Source: Oasisia sp. SBJ-2009
Lineage: Eukaryota > Annelida > Polychaeta > Sabellida > Siboglinidae
Length of the DNA stretch: 64,000 nt
Assembly (NCBI GenBank): GCA_964017155.1
Contig: OZ024862.1
Location: 42,347,807 to 42,411,806, forward strand
Reading direction: 5' to 3'
The notes beneath the pieces are model-generated. The model saw nothing but the letters and a program-made list of their open reading frames with translations. It searched no databases and was not told the origin of the DNA. Below are positions 51,340 through 63,654 of the stretch, piece after piece; position 1 is the first letter of the stretch, and each line of letters starts with the position of its first letter. The translations under genes were made by a program, and so were the position numbers.

Positions 51340-54300
51340 CGTTGTGAATGGGGTATGCAGGTATTGCAGTACCTCAGGTATTGCAATACCTCAGGGAGTT
51401 TGACGCCCCTGCCATGCAGAGTTGTAAACCACTGCCTTGTGGTATAGGTTCTTGTCAGAACCGAAGGCTAAGGGAGCAAACCCTAAACAGAAAACCATGT
51501 CACTGTGACAGCATCAAGGGCGGTTGGTGTATGGAACTCCCAACATCTCTCGACCAGCCACTGCAGGGACAAATAGTTTGCGCCTGTCTTGACATGTTCT
51601 TGCCGGTGTGAGTCCTCTATTTGTTCCCCGAGAGAGTGTCGCTAGTAACTTGCAAAAGCCAGCGGTACTTCAACAGTTTTTGCTAGCAGCTTCTAGCAGC
51701 TTCCATGAAATGTACAACTGCACGAAACATGATACCGGATAGGCCGTCGCCCGGGTTACCAAGGACCGCGCTGCTCGACCTCATCTTCCGTCGACAGTGG
51801 AAAATCAGCTAGGAAGAAGAAGACAAAGAAGACAACTACTGACAATTGGACAATGGAACGTCAGGACTCTCCTCGACCGAGAAGGAGCTAACCGACCAGA
51901 AAGACGTACGGCACTAGTAGCAATGGAACTTGCCAAATACAACATCGACATCGCCGCCCTATGTGAAACAAGGTTCTTAGAGTCTGGTAGTCTCAACGAC
52001 TTGGAATACTCTTTCTTCTGGAGTGGCAAACCCGAAGGAGAAAGAAGGGAGGCCGGAGTGGGCTTTGCTATCAAAAAGGATATCGTCACAAAGCTGACAG
52101 AAATGCCACGGCCAGTAAGTGACAGAATCATGACGATGAGACTACCTCTGAGCAAGGACAACTTTGCTACAATTATCAGCGTGTATGCTCCGACAATGAC
52201 AAACCCAGATGAAAACAAGGAGGCCTTCTACAACCAGCTCGCAAGTGTGCTCAGGGGCATTCCTCATACCGATAAGCTACTGCTGATAGGAGACTTCAAT
52301 GCGAGGATAGGAAGAGACAATGACAAGTGGCCATTGGTCATGGGCAAACATGGGATTGGGAAATGCAACTCCAATGGCGAACTTCTACTGGCTCTGTGCT
52401 CTGAGTTCGAACTGATAGTGACGAACACCATGTTCAAGCAGAAGGATGAACGCACAATCCGCACAGTGTACAACACAGCCAAGACATATCTTGGCAAGCC
52501 AGACAGAAAACACCAGGATTGGTTCGACCCCAACGACCAGGAGCTACAGACTCTTATGAGCAGAAGAGATCAAGCCCACCAGAGAGTGTTGCAAACCAGG
52601 AGCACTAGATCCACCACTGCAGCATACAGAGATACCTGCAGACTGCTACAAAAACACACCCGTGCACTGAAGTCGGACTGGTGGGAAAGGAAAGCAGTGG
52701 AGCTGCAGAGAGCTGCCGACAGTAACAACATGAAGGGCTTCTACAATGGACTGAAGGAAGTGTGGGGACCCAAAAAGAAGGGACCTGTTCAACTAAAATC
52801 AACAGACGGAATGGAAACCTTCTCTGACAGCAAGAGAGTTGTGGCAAGATGGAGTGAACACTTCCAGAAGCTACTCAACGTCCCTGGCGACATAGATCAC
52901 GAAGCTCTGGACAACATCCCGCAGCGCATTACCAAGACAAGCCTTGATGAGATTCCAACTATGGATGAGATGGCTAGAGCAATCGCCAGCCTGAAAGATG
53001 GCAAAGCACCTGGAGGAGATGGAATTCCTGCAGAAGTATGGAAGCATGGAGGAGACAATCTGTTCAGGAGACTGCACCAACTAATCACCAATGCCTGGGA
53101 GATGGGGTCTGTACCACAAGCATGGAAGGATGCAAGCATTATAACCATCTACAAGAAAGGTGATCGAACAGACTGTGGGAACTATAGAGGAATCTCTCTT
53201 CTTTCCATAGCAGGCAAGATCTTCGCCAGGATCCTCCACAACAGACTATCTACCCACCTAACACCAGAGGTAGTTCCGGAGACACAATGTGGCTTCAGAG
53301 GTAACCGGAGCACCGTGGATATGATATTTTGTCTCCGACAACTACAAGAAAAGTGCATTGAGCAGGACCGACCACTGTACATGGTATTTGTCGACTTCAG
53401 TAAGGCGTTCGATACAGTTGGGAGGACCGGACTATGGCAGCTACTGAAGAAGTATGGCTGTCCAAAGAAGTTCACAACAATGATCGAGGCACTACATACC
53501 GGAATGATGGCGACTGTAAATGTTGGAGGGGAAGTCTCGGAATCGTTCAGGGTCACAAATGGGGTCAAGCAAGGCTGTGTACTGGCGCCCACGCTCTTTT
53601 CCATCTTCCTATCAGCAATGCTCGACAATGCTTTCCGAGACATGGGGGATGGCATCTACATACAGTCCAGACAGAGCGCTGACCTATTCAACGTCGCACA
53701 CTTCAGAGCGAAGACCAATACTACACGGATACTGATGAGGTAGCTGCTATTCGCAGATGACAGTGCACTGGTTGCACACTCTGCTGAAGAGATGCAGAAA
53801 ATAGTGGATGCTTTTTCCAATGCGTCAAAGAAGTTCGGCCTGAAGATTCGAGGTGCTGTACCAACCCAACTCTACAAGAACCCGAGAGGAGGATATCATG
53901 GTTGATGGAAACAAGCTGAACTCTGTTATGGAATTCACCTACCTCGGAAGCACTATATCAAGTGACGGATGCATTGACGATGAAATACAGAGGAGGATGG
54001 CCAAGGCTAGTGCATCTTTCGGCCGACTACGCCAGAGACTCTGGAACAACCACCATGTGTCCATGCGGGTTAAAGGCAAGATATACCGTGCAATTGTGCT
54101 GTCCACCCTCCTATACGGAGCCGAGGCCTGGACAGTGTACAGACGACAGGTGAAAAAGTTGCATGCCTTCATGATGCGACATCTGCGTTCGATCATGAGG
54201 ATAACCTGGATGGACAAAGTGACAAACAAGGAAATACTCGAACGGACAGGGCTGCCATCTATGGAAAATCTTCTGATCAGAAAGAATCTCCGGTGGACTG

Positions 54301-54560
54301 GACACCTCATGAGGATGTCATCAGACAGGCTACCGAAGCAGGTTCTCTACTCCCAACTGTCTTCTGGTCACAGAAAGAGAGGGCGCCCTCGTCTCCGGTT
54401 CAAAGATACCATCAAGAGAAACCTGAAGCTGAGAGACATAAAGATCGACTCCTGGACATCACTCTCACAGCAGAGAGACAAATGGAGAGCAAGAGTCAAG
54501 TGATGGAAGCAGTCTTTGTCGCTTCGCGACCGACAGCATGATGATGTGAATGGGACGATG
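51340..54560 (+). mobile_element. RTE-like non-LTR retrotransposon, near full length but dead
   Basis: Probable 5' UTR from about 51340, ORF from 51797, and a short ATG-rich 3' end near 54540. There are no LTRs. Endonuclease plus reverse transcriptase of the type often labelled craniofacial-development-protein-2-like (BovB/RTE relatives). Defects are described under the ORF. Confidence 0.85.
51797..54503 (+). pseudogene. Broken endonuclease-reverse transcriptase ORF of the RTE-like element
   Basis: The first frame (51797-53743) has an exonuclease-endonuclease-phosphatase start: GQWNVRTLLD, ALCETRF (catalytic Glu), IISVYAPT, LLIGDFNARIG. After TNTMFKQKDERT it jumps directly to the linker, so the C-terminal third of the endonuclease with its SDH motif is missing. 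RT blocks follow: GKAPGGDGIP, NYRGISLLS, FVDFSKAFD, QGCVLAP. A TAG at 53741 stands just before LLFADD (53750-53761), the catalytic Asp pair. A frameshift near 53850 moves the rest (53853-54503) to another frame, with FTYLGSTISSDG, LYGAEAW and GHRKRGRPRLRFKDTI. It cannot make a full protein. Confidence 0.9.
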
Positions 54561-54564
54561 CTGT

Positions 54565-55690
54565 CAATTGTGAACCCAATTTTTTTTTTTGCAAACGTTA
54601 TTTTATGTGTAATTACGTATTCCACTTTGCTACAACAAGAACATAAAGTCAAAATTATGCTTCTCGAACGCTTGATATAGTTTGCTGTATTTATTTAACT
54701 CCAGGTGGTTTAATATGTCTTCAGTTCTCTTTCTTCACCTTGTCGGCTACCCTGGGAAACATCCAGTCACGCTGCACACGCACGCACGCACACACGCACA
54801 CAAATACACGCCCACACACGAACGGACGCGCGAATGTGAATATTACAAAAGGTGGCACCACATGGTGGCTAGGACCGATATAAAACCGGTTTGTTTTTGA
54901 GCACGCCTTTCTTCATGAATGAAAAATATAGCCACCCGACGGCAGCACTGTTTCTGTGCCTTCCCGTTCCTCTGTCCTGTGGTTTACGTCTACCAGTACA
55001 GGTTTATATCCACAAATGTGTACACGTGGCAATGCATATATGGTATGTTACAGAACTCCCCAAGGCAATTACGTCCTCTGGCAATTAAGTACATACCAAA
55101 GAACCATCTAGAGCTAAACGGGTGTGCAATTACGCGTCGCAAACAAGACCCCGTCCTCTCGCCCTGATCAGTGTCAGTGATGCTCCCCTGAAACTGAGTC
55201 CCTCAGGTATCAATAAAGTCCTACGTCCAGGCTCTTTAAAAACCTCCAATTGCAAGATGCAAATCGCCCATAGGCATAGACATTGCGGGGAGGCTTTAGA
55301 ATCCTCTCCAGCCCCACCAAAAACATTTCGGAGCTCATGCAGCTCCTCAATCTTCGATCTAGCTTTCTCTCCAGGTCCAGTATGCATTTGTAGTCACCAG
55401 ATGGCAGAACTGTCACATACGTTTTTCGAAAAATTCTTATCGTCGAGTGTTTTATTTGTCTGAAAAGTCAACTCAATAATTTGCACAAACAGTTTGCAAA
55501 CTTACATCACCGTGTTCCATAATGTACGTAAACAAAAACAGATTTGCCAAATAGTAAATTATAATTTTTGCCTTCAGTTTAATATAAATAAAATCTAACT
55601 GCGTCATTTAAGAACCAGGTAGATTTTAATGCTTTACGCAAATTTTACTTATTTTCTATTGTACTGTTTCTATTTTTTTGTAAAACATTT
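54565..55690 (+). other. Intergenic, weak repeats
   Basis: A CACGCACG-rich patch at 54770-54830 and a phrase near 55230 (AAAACCTCCAATTGCA) related to the degenerate repeat at 28300-28500. No gene seen. Confidence 0.5.
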
Positions 55691-55731
55691 GGTTTAGTAA
55701 GTGCGTGAACTGTCCTAGTTTCTGTACGTTT

Positions 55732-55812
55732 TCATTGGCCAAACGACTATCTTCACGAGAAATGCATTTGGTCAAGTGGAACGGGGTCAAGGGTCACCCG
55801 GAAGTGATGTCA
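55732..55812 (+). promoter_or_regulatory. TATA-less promoter of the gene at 55917
   Basis: CATTGGCC (an inverted CCAAT box) lies near 55733. CCGGAAGTGATGTCA at 55798-55812 joins a perfect ETS site to a CRE-like half. Such pairs are typical of housekeeping promoters with no TATA box. Confidence 0.5.
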
Positions 55813-55916
55813 GTTCTAAATAACCGCACGTTGAATGGAAACAAAGCCCGAAATCACCCACCTTGTTTGATTAAACACTGCCACTGGGATGCGTCGGCGT
55901 TCCACCCGCATAAAAT

Positions 55917-56225
55917 ATGTACCTTTTCAAGGCGAAGAAGAACTTAGACGCCAGAGACTTTGAAGATTACAGGCGAAGGTTAGTCGATCGCGACGACAAG
56001 AGCTACGTTCACATAACGGGTAGTCGAGCGGGTGGGGCGTTGGACGAACCGTCTCAGTCTCAACCGGGACCCACGGCAGACGGGCAAACCTTAGGGATGG
56101 CGGCTGCGGGAGCTGCCCTCTCTCAGGCACCTTCCTCTACGTTTGACACAGTTACAGTAGCATGTCCATGGCTACAAGTAAAACGTGGAGTAGAAAGCGA
56201 GACGACGACGACCCGACCGGTGGAG
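55917..56225 (+). CDS. First coding exon of an unrecognised gene
   Basis: An ATG with A at -3 opens 103 codons (MYLFKAKKNLDARDFEDYRR, RLVDRDDKSYVHITGSRAGG, then a Ser/Gln/Pro/Ala-rich part) up to a strong donor GTATGT at 56226, phase 0. The first 40 residues are charged and look structured; the rest is low complexity. A second ATG at 56162 in another frame gives MSMATSKTWSRKRDDDD to the same donor in phase 1, so the real start is uncertain. I do not know the family. Later exons would lie in long introns to the right, perhaps including 62742-62800. Confidence 0.55.
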
Positions 56226-56229
56226 GTAT

Positions 56230-56518
56230 GTATGGCTGTCATTTACCCTCTTACGACGGGGTGGGCGGTGTTCAGTTCTAGTTCTAGTTGTTTCCAACAC
56301 TCGGCAGGGTTCTATTAACTGACTAGTCTATATATATTGTGGTTACAATGTTACGATCTTATGATCATGATGTCTCATTGAACTAGTCAGAGAATATTTA
56401 CGCAAAACTGACCTTTCTGATACTGATCCGTGCACTACCAGGGTGCTTGTTGTCATCACTGAGATCAGTAGATGTTTTACGTCTCAATTTGAGCCAGGAC
56501 TGATGACATTAACGTGAT
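56230..56518 (+). other. Probable first intron, nothing recognised
   Basis: No repeat or exon identified. Confidence 0.4.
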
Positions 56519-56529
56519 TCTCTGATTCA

Positions 56530-56675
56530 CATTAACGTGAATCTCCGACGGACAGTCCCTAATGTTCAGAATCAGGTTTTAACCACCAAATATACCATGC
56601 TTGTCGTAACTCTGTATTGGACTCGGGCTACTAGCATACCAGGTGGATGTGCTAACCACTATACTACCCGTGCCC
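56530..56675 (-). mobile_element. tRNA-headed SINE fragment, third family
   Basis: From 56675 leftward the minus strand reads like a tRNA 5' half: GGTAGTATAGTGGTTAGCAC (A box), then a CCCGAGTCCAATAC block in the place of a B box. The match to a tRNA of the Asp/Gly/Glu type is limited to the head, and the rest is not tRNA. Confidence 0.5.
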
Positions 56676-56689
56676 CTCTATTCACAGAT

Positions 56690-59600
56690 ACTGCGTGCCA
56701 ATCATACGAATATCATTCCCAGTGCTACAGTAATAATACCCAGTGTTTATTACATAAATGGCCAATGTTATGTATGTGCACGTTATACCATCATGGACAG
56801 AAATTGAATATGGTAATAAGGGTTCTATTTGAGAGTGTTACAACTCCCGTTAAACTAACCTTGATTATCCAGGTTCAGTAATGTGCTGCTACTGTTTGTT
56901 TGTTGCTCATATAACAGGCTGGGGAAACATGAATGTAACAAAAACGATTGGTGAAGATGTACAAAAAATCTAACTTAATTGACAACGATGGTGTTAAGGT
57001 CAAGAGTCAGTTAAGTCAGCTTACTTTTGAACTTGGAGCAAGCTGGTCAATATCCGGGGCTAGAGGCCATCCAGTATCTCCATCATGGACATATTAATTA
57101 TATGCAGTCAGTACTTATGTAACATTCCTGGCCATGGGGTGCATTAGCCTTTGATGATCAGATCTGTGTACAACGTTACCATGGAATGATCTCCTACTTC
57201 ATGGCAAAGTAGGTTTATTGAACTGCAATATAGAAATGTGTATGGTGATTGGTGAGTACCGGTACTCCAGTGGCCATATAATTTAATCTATTTAGTTCTT
57301 ATCAGTAATAAGTTTTATGTTCATATTTGTTGTTTTCCATGCTACTGGTAGTCATGGTCTCATATTGTGTTAATACTTGCTTTGTCCTTTGACACATGGT
57401 GACAGTCGTATCGGTTTTACATGAGTTATCCCTGCTCTTCAATCTATGTATTGTTTTGAGCAGTTTGTTCCTTTGAATAGATAATAATACTCATACTTTT
57501 ACCCGTGCACATGAATCTTGATTATTCATTAACAGTGTATTCCCATGTATTATTATGTTGCAGAGATTTTAAATATACTGTTGCACATGCCAACCTTTGT
57601 GAAATTGCTGTGCAAATATTGCCTTGGGTCATACATTAACATTGGCCAATTTGTGTCATCATTCAGGTCAGAGTGTAAAAGTGGCAGTGAGTTGACTAGA
57701 ATCCAAGTTATATTGGTTGATAGTTCAACAATTTAGACACCACGACCATAACCCTCAAGTTTGTGATGAGAATAGGGAAACACATCCCCATTGCTTCTAT
57801 ATTATCTATGCAGTGCCTTGGCACAGGGGCTGACATATCTAGGCTAAACCTGAAATAGTGCTAAATTATCTCATTAATTTACATTGCTTTCTGAAGTATG
57901 TAAGCATTGTTTAACAAGAGATCCTTCACTAAGAATACACTTTGTAAGCGAACGTTGGCAGTTCCTTTAGCAAACACACATTGTAGACATGTAGGTTAGG
58001 CTGCTTAATGTATCATGGCATGTCGTGTATCCAGTTTCTCTGGTTGTGTTGACATGGTCATGTTTAGCTTTAGCTTAGATCTATAGTTTTGCGCCATATC
58101 GCTATAATAATACTGTAAAATTATGTCTGCTATTACAAAATCGAAACAAGTATTGATAATATTAAACATTAACAAAATACAATCCGCTATTTAATATATC
58201 ATTTAATATATCATCTTTGTTTTGAAAATGTGTATCATTAAATTTGTTACTTACAGTATGTGGGTATAGTAAACACTTTCGATTCCGATTGACCAACGTC
58301 TATTATGTATACAAACAAAGATTATGTCCAGTTGGATGACCACTGTTTGGTCAGTTGAACTCCGTCTGGCCATGTTGTTCCTACACCTGGTCAACCTGCT
58401 TATCACTGCACAGGTAATTATTCCAACCTGGTTAATTAATCGCAGCCGTGCCAAGCCCCAGGAGTGTGACTCAGTAGCAGGGAGGCTGAATGTTTACATG
58501 TGTGTTGTTTCATATTGGACAGCTTTTCACCGCGATGAACTTGTTGTGTAGTGTAGTGTGTCAGGGAGGTGCAAGTTGTGTAGTGTCGCCAGGGTCCAGG
58601 TATCAGATTCACACATTTATGTAATTGCAGACACCAATCTGATCCCGCATACTGGGTTGGATGAAGGCCCGTGCCTGTTGTCATGTGCCTATAACCAACC
58701 ACGCCGCATTCCTAGAATTGACTCGCTGTCAATCAAATGCACTGGACTCATTTGTATTGGCTTTATTGCTTTTTTCGCTGTGGAATGTGCGACTCTTGAT
58801 TGGTTAGTAATTGTCAACTTAAAACACAATTAGACATGTACACACAAAGACTACCACGCACTTGGCTGTTTGGATGCATCTGTATCATTCATGTGACATG
58901 CCAACTGTGGATGTTTCTATTGAACGAGACTGGCATAATTGTTATGAATAAATCACATCTACCTACATAGATTAATCATTGTTTCTGTAGATCTTTACCA
59001 TACAGTGCTTATTTTTATTATGATATACAGTGCTTATTTTTATTATGATATGACATGCAATTTGTTCTCGTAATAAACTTTCGCTATCAAGTCAGGTCTG
59101 TCAGGATGACATCATCGGCATTAACAATGTTCTAGAGTATATGACATCATCATATACCGCATAGTTTATGCAGGCCTGGTTTATGAAAGTCTTTGTTTTT
59201 ATTCTTGTCTGTGGGGAATCATGGCTACTGTGGAAGCTTGATGACTGTCACAGTTACTCAGTTATGTAATATGACAAATGGACATAACTAGAGGCAGAGG
59301 CGAAGTATAGCTTTATGTAGAGGCCCGTCCACCAGTCATTTGTATGGGTATAACCTGTTTTGGACAGGTAGAAATATAACACTGGACAAGTGCACAACAT
59401 GCGGAGCAAAAAATAGTTAGAATATGGGTGTTTTTGTAGTTTATGTCAGATCATAATACACATCTCGACTGGGTATGTGGGTATATGTGAGTTAATATGC
59501 GCATATCTACCAACGAATTTGTGAATTTTTTTATTTTGCATAAAGCCCTGAGACAGTGGAAGCTTTTAAATTTGTTCTCTTTGAGTTTCTCCAATGCGCC

Positions 59601-60470
59601 TGGCTGTTTGGATGCGTGTCTATATTATACACAGTGGTGGTACGCGGTGTCTTTGTGCAGTAATTGCAGCATGTCTGAATACTTCCTATAACATGAGATG
59701 GTGTTCGATGGGGAATAAAGTTTAAATGTTATGAGCAGACCCTGTGTAAAACGTTGTTTGGGGCTTCCAAGGAGTGAGGACCAAAGATCTTCAGTGGCCA
59801 TTAATCTTACATGACCAGCACCTAATATGTAGTAGAGTAACTAGAGTTCAGGTCGACTATCTAAATTTGCTAGACGTAATGAACCTAATAATGCAGTTAT
59901 CAGTGCCTCTGGTACCTTGCTGTTGGAAAATAATACTACTTGAAAGTTGAATACACCTCGCATCAGAATCTGGGCCAACTATGACAAAGGTGAAGATAAA
60001 AAAATTGGCCGCATTATATCTGATAGATTGTGTGCTATGTTGCTGTTGGCAACGTTTACGATTGACCTAACCGGACTTGGCCAACGGTCTCTTCAGCCGA
60101 GATCTGTGCCTTTCACTGTGGGTTGTGTGAGGTGTCATTTTGAGATTAATGATAATTTGCCTGATGCTCAGCCTTTGTGGTATTGTTCTAATCTTGGTGT
60201 CCTATTGTGGCGTAGTTTGCCTAGTGGTACATGGCAGATGGTGCCATAGAGTGTCATCCTTTGTGTGTCAAGGGAGGCATTCACTGCCCGCGAGTATTAT
60301 GAGTACCCTCACTACCCTGCATTGTTGTTATGTTCACAGGTATTTCATGTGCTGTTGGTAGTCTGGTATACGTTTGGTAAATTCTTAATGCTGACTACCA
60401 GTAGTAATCTCGGATATATTAGATCAAGTAATAACATATCAAAACATATCATCTGATAATGAAAATTATA
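56690..60470 (+). other. Long intronic or intergenic DNA
   Basis: Nothing convincing in either strand. A local duplication, TACAGTGCTTATTTTTATTA, occurs twice near 59003-59046. Short frames lack domains. Confidence 0.45.
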
Positions 60471-60479
60471 TATATACAG

Positions 60480-60532
<53 letters not shown>
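60480..60532 (+). repeat. (TA)n microsatellite
   Basis: About 25 TA units with short imperfect flanks. Confidence 0.95.
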
Positions 60533-60536
<4 letters not shown>

Positions 60537-60539
60537 TGT

Positions 60540-62740
60540 ACAATTACAGTACAAATCATCCAGTGAAAAACTTTATATTTCACTTTGAAATATGAAGATT
60601 TTAATATTCAAATTCAAACTGATTTACCAATGTGTATTGAAACTAGCACACACATACTTCAGTGTTACTACTAGTGCTTACTACACACCAGACATACTCA
60701 TAAACCTTTAAATTTGTAGATGAAATATCTTTAATTACATTTCTAGTGTTTGGTATATAATATTTTCTGATGGTAAATGTAATCAACCTGAAGTACGAGG
60801 GTATAACATGGTTAATTTAGTTGTACTTTGAGATTGAAGAATTTGGAGAATTGTTACATTTGAATATCGATTTACCAATAAAACCATTCCGCGTCTAAGT
60901 TGTTCACATTGAATTGTTTCAGTATTCATCTCTATGCAGGGCCTGGGTCCCAGGGGTCCTATAACATTACACAAACCCGACAAGACCCGAAATGCCATCT
61001 GTCTCCGTTACACTGTTGCAGCTGCTGGCAATAAATAATGTTTGAAGGACTCTGGGTTGTCAGAACTCTGCAATAGACAGTGACTGTCCTGAAATGTCTA
61101 TTATGTGGCCTCCAGTGTCACCGTGTTGGTGTTGGTGACAAGAACATGTAGTCATTGTCCCCGAGGCTGTGAACAGTTGGCACCCACTGCCATCGCTAGA
61201 GGACATGGCCACAGCACATGTTGACACAGACGAATATTCTACAAACTATTAGGCAGGGATTGAACAAAAAACTGAATTTGATACACAGTGTACTAGTAGC
61301 ATTTACACTGACTGTTTTTTCTTTGACCTTTGCCTCATCAGTATATTTTACCCACTGCGGTGGTCCAATTAAATTTGACAGGTGAATCAGTCAAGTGTAA
61401 TTTTTTTAAAGTTTTTGTTGATCATTGAAAGAATTCTTAGAATCCTTTCACAGAATTTCCATTTCTGTGCTCTCTTTTCACGTCACGTGGGAGTAGCAAT
61501 AATTATATCTGACAGCTGAGTGTTTAATATTTTTTTATAGTTTCAATTATGTTGGATTATACTATTTTTAAAGTTACTAGTTTATGCCAGAATGTTGTGT
61601 CTTATCGTGAATATTTGTTTTGGTAGAAGGATACTGTAAAAATGCTGTGGAGAGTTAAATATTTGCATGATACAGGTGTACATGGTTTGCAGATATGGTT
61701 GACACATAAAAATCAGTGAAATAGTCTAGCATCTGGTAGTAATAATCTTTTATTTTTTATCCTGTAGTATGTGTGTCGCATAAGAACCCTTGTGCACCAA
61801 CATATTTATCTCATTTATACAGTAATGACTATGTAATAGGGTCACATGTTTATTATTCACGGGAATTGTCACATTACCTTTTTGGCAATGACAACTCAAG
61901 TGGACCACTCTTAGTACACACTTGTATGCCTTTTGTTAAGGTTTTATTGTATCTATGTGTGGGAATATGTTTACAAGCTGCGATATAGCTCTTTTGTGCT
62001 GTTCGGAAGTTTTATTAGCATGTTATATGCTTGAGGCACAAGCTTTAAAAATGTGTATGTTATGTCGTGCAGCCACCAGACGGCTTGAGGCCACTCTAAA
62101 CAGTCCTACTGAACTGTACTCAAGCAGGTGACATGGCTGTGATTTTTCTCAACACACCCACAGGTATTGCAGGAATGCCACCTGGATGTTCACTGGTACA
62201 ACTGATGTAATTAAAATGTACTGACTGATGTCACAGGGCACTATTAATTTTTCACATTTCAATTGCATATGCGTGATGAAACATTTCATTTCTGTAATTA
62301 TAAAGACACTGGTGGAATTCAGATGCTGGCTTCTAGGCAATATAGGCCTGTGCATGACTTATATTATAGTTGTGTCTGTTATTCGTAGCAGTAAAGAGTG
62401 TACTGAACTATTGAAAAATCAGGTATGCAAATGTTCGGCGTTGAGTGAGATAATTTGAATAACAACCATGCTAAAACTTGTGACAATGTTTTGAGTTGAG
62501 AAATATTGGTGCATTCAATAAAACAGTGAAAGATTTAATGTAGTAGTACTGGAACATTCACTGATGGACTCATTCATTGTTAGTTCAGCCAGCATGTCCC
62601 AAGGAAAAGTGCTTGAACATTTCACACATCACGCCACACCAAAACACTATTTTTGTAGGGGATATTTCAATGGGTAATGGTGGATTGACCCAAATTGTGT
62701 TACATGAGTTACACTATAAACCGCTCCCATCCCCCAGTCA
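60540..62740 (+). other. Long intronic or intergenic DNA
   Basis: A+T-rich with chance frames; no exon or repeat I can support. Confidence 0.45.
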
Positions 62741-62741
62741 G

Positions 62742-62800
62742 GAGGTGTGGAGGACAGATGCTGAGGTGTGGAGGATGGCGCAACGGAGACAGGAAGGCAG
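62742..62800 (+). CDS. Possible internal exon of the gene at 55917
   Basis: After CCCCCAGTCAG the frame reads EVWRTDAEVWRMAQRRQEG (59 nt) to a GTCTAG donor. The phase 0 entry agrees with the phase 0 exit of the 55917 exon. The charged, helical composition is exon-like, but the donor is weak and the nucleotide sequence has an internal duplication of GAGGTGTGGAGGA. Tentative. Confidence 0.3.
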
Positions 62801-63110
62801 GTCTAGGCTAACCAAGAGGATATGACATCATCAGTGAGGATGGCCAAGTCTTGGTGGTCACTCTCAGATCTGCCAATGACTGTGGCCAATTGGTTCATTT
62901 GACCAGTTACCACCCACCGTAAGGGTAGTAGGGTACAAATAATACAGTCTCCGGGCATGTTTTGCTTTTATGAATAATAATATTATTCATGTGTTATATT
63001 GTTAATAAAATTGACCCATTGTACAAGGAATAAGGGATGAATAGTACAAAAGTTGTTAACGGTTCACTGAAGGATTCTTATAAAAATATTGTGATACTGT
63101 CTCTTATTCA

Positions 63111-63455
63111 TAGAGCGCAATGGCTCAGGGGTAGAGCTTTGGACTCTCGACTACGAGAACCCGCGTTCAAATCCTGCGCTGTGGTGTTAAAACCTTGGGC
63201 TAGTGTTTTTCACTTACTTGCTCCAGTTCACTCAGCTGTGTAAATGAGTACCTGACTATAGACAGTGGTGGATATGTGTACAAGCAGCCTTCGCGCATTA
63301 ATTGTAGCATATGGCTGGATGCTTCCCAGAGAAGCCAAGATGGTGTCTGAGTGAACAGGTCTGTCAGGGAAGTAAAGTGTAAGACGCTTTGAAAGGTTCT
63401 GAGGACTGGATACTGCACTATATAAGAAGTTATATATTAAGAACTAGCCTTTTTT
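63111..63455 (+). mobile_element. tRNA-headed SINE, family A, copy 4
   Basis: A box TGGCTCAGGGGTAGAGC, B box region GTTCAAATCC, and a body closely matching the copy at 4109 (TTCGCGCATTAATTGTAGCA, GATACTGCACTATATAAG). It ends in a duplicated TTAAGAACTAGCC before a T-run. Confidence 0.9.
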
Positions 63456-63654
63456 ACTCATACCTCTTCATCACCTTATGACATCTTAGTTAAGGCAACA
63501 TTAATATCCATACTGGATGTGTTACTATTGGGATATTTTATGTAATATGTATACATTTGATTAGATAAACCACTTTTGATGAATTAAAATAAACTGAGAG
63601 GTACGTTTTATACAGCAATAATACTGTAGTTATTATAAACTACCCATGTGTGTG

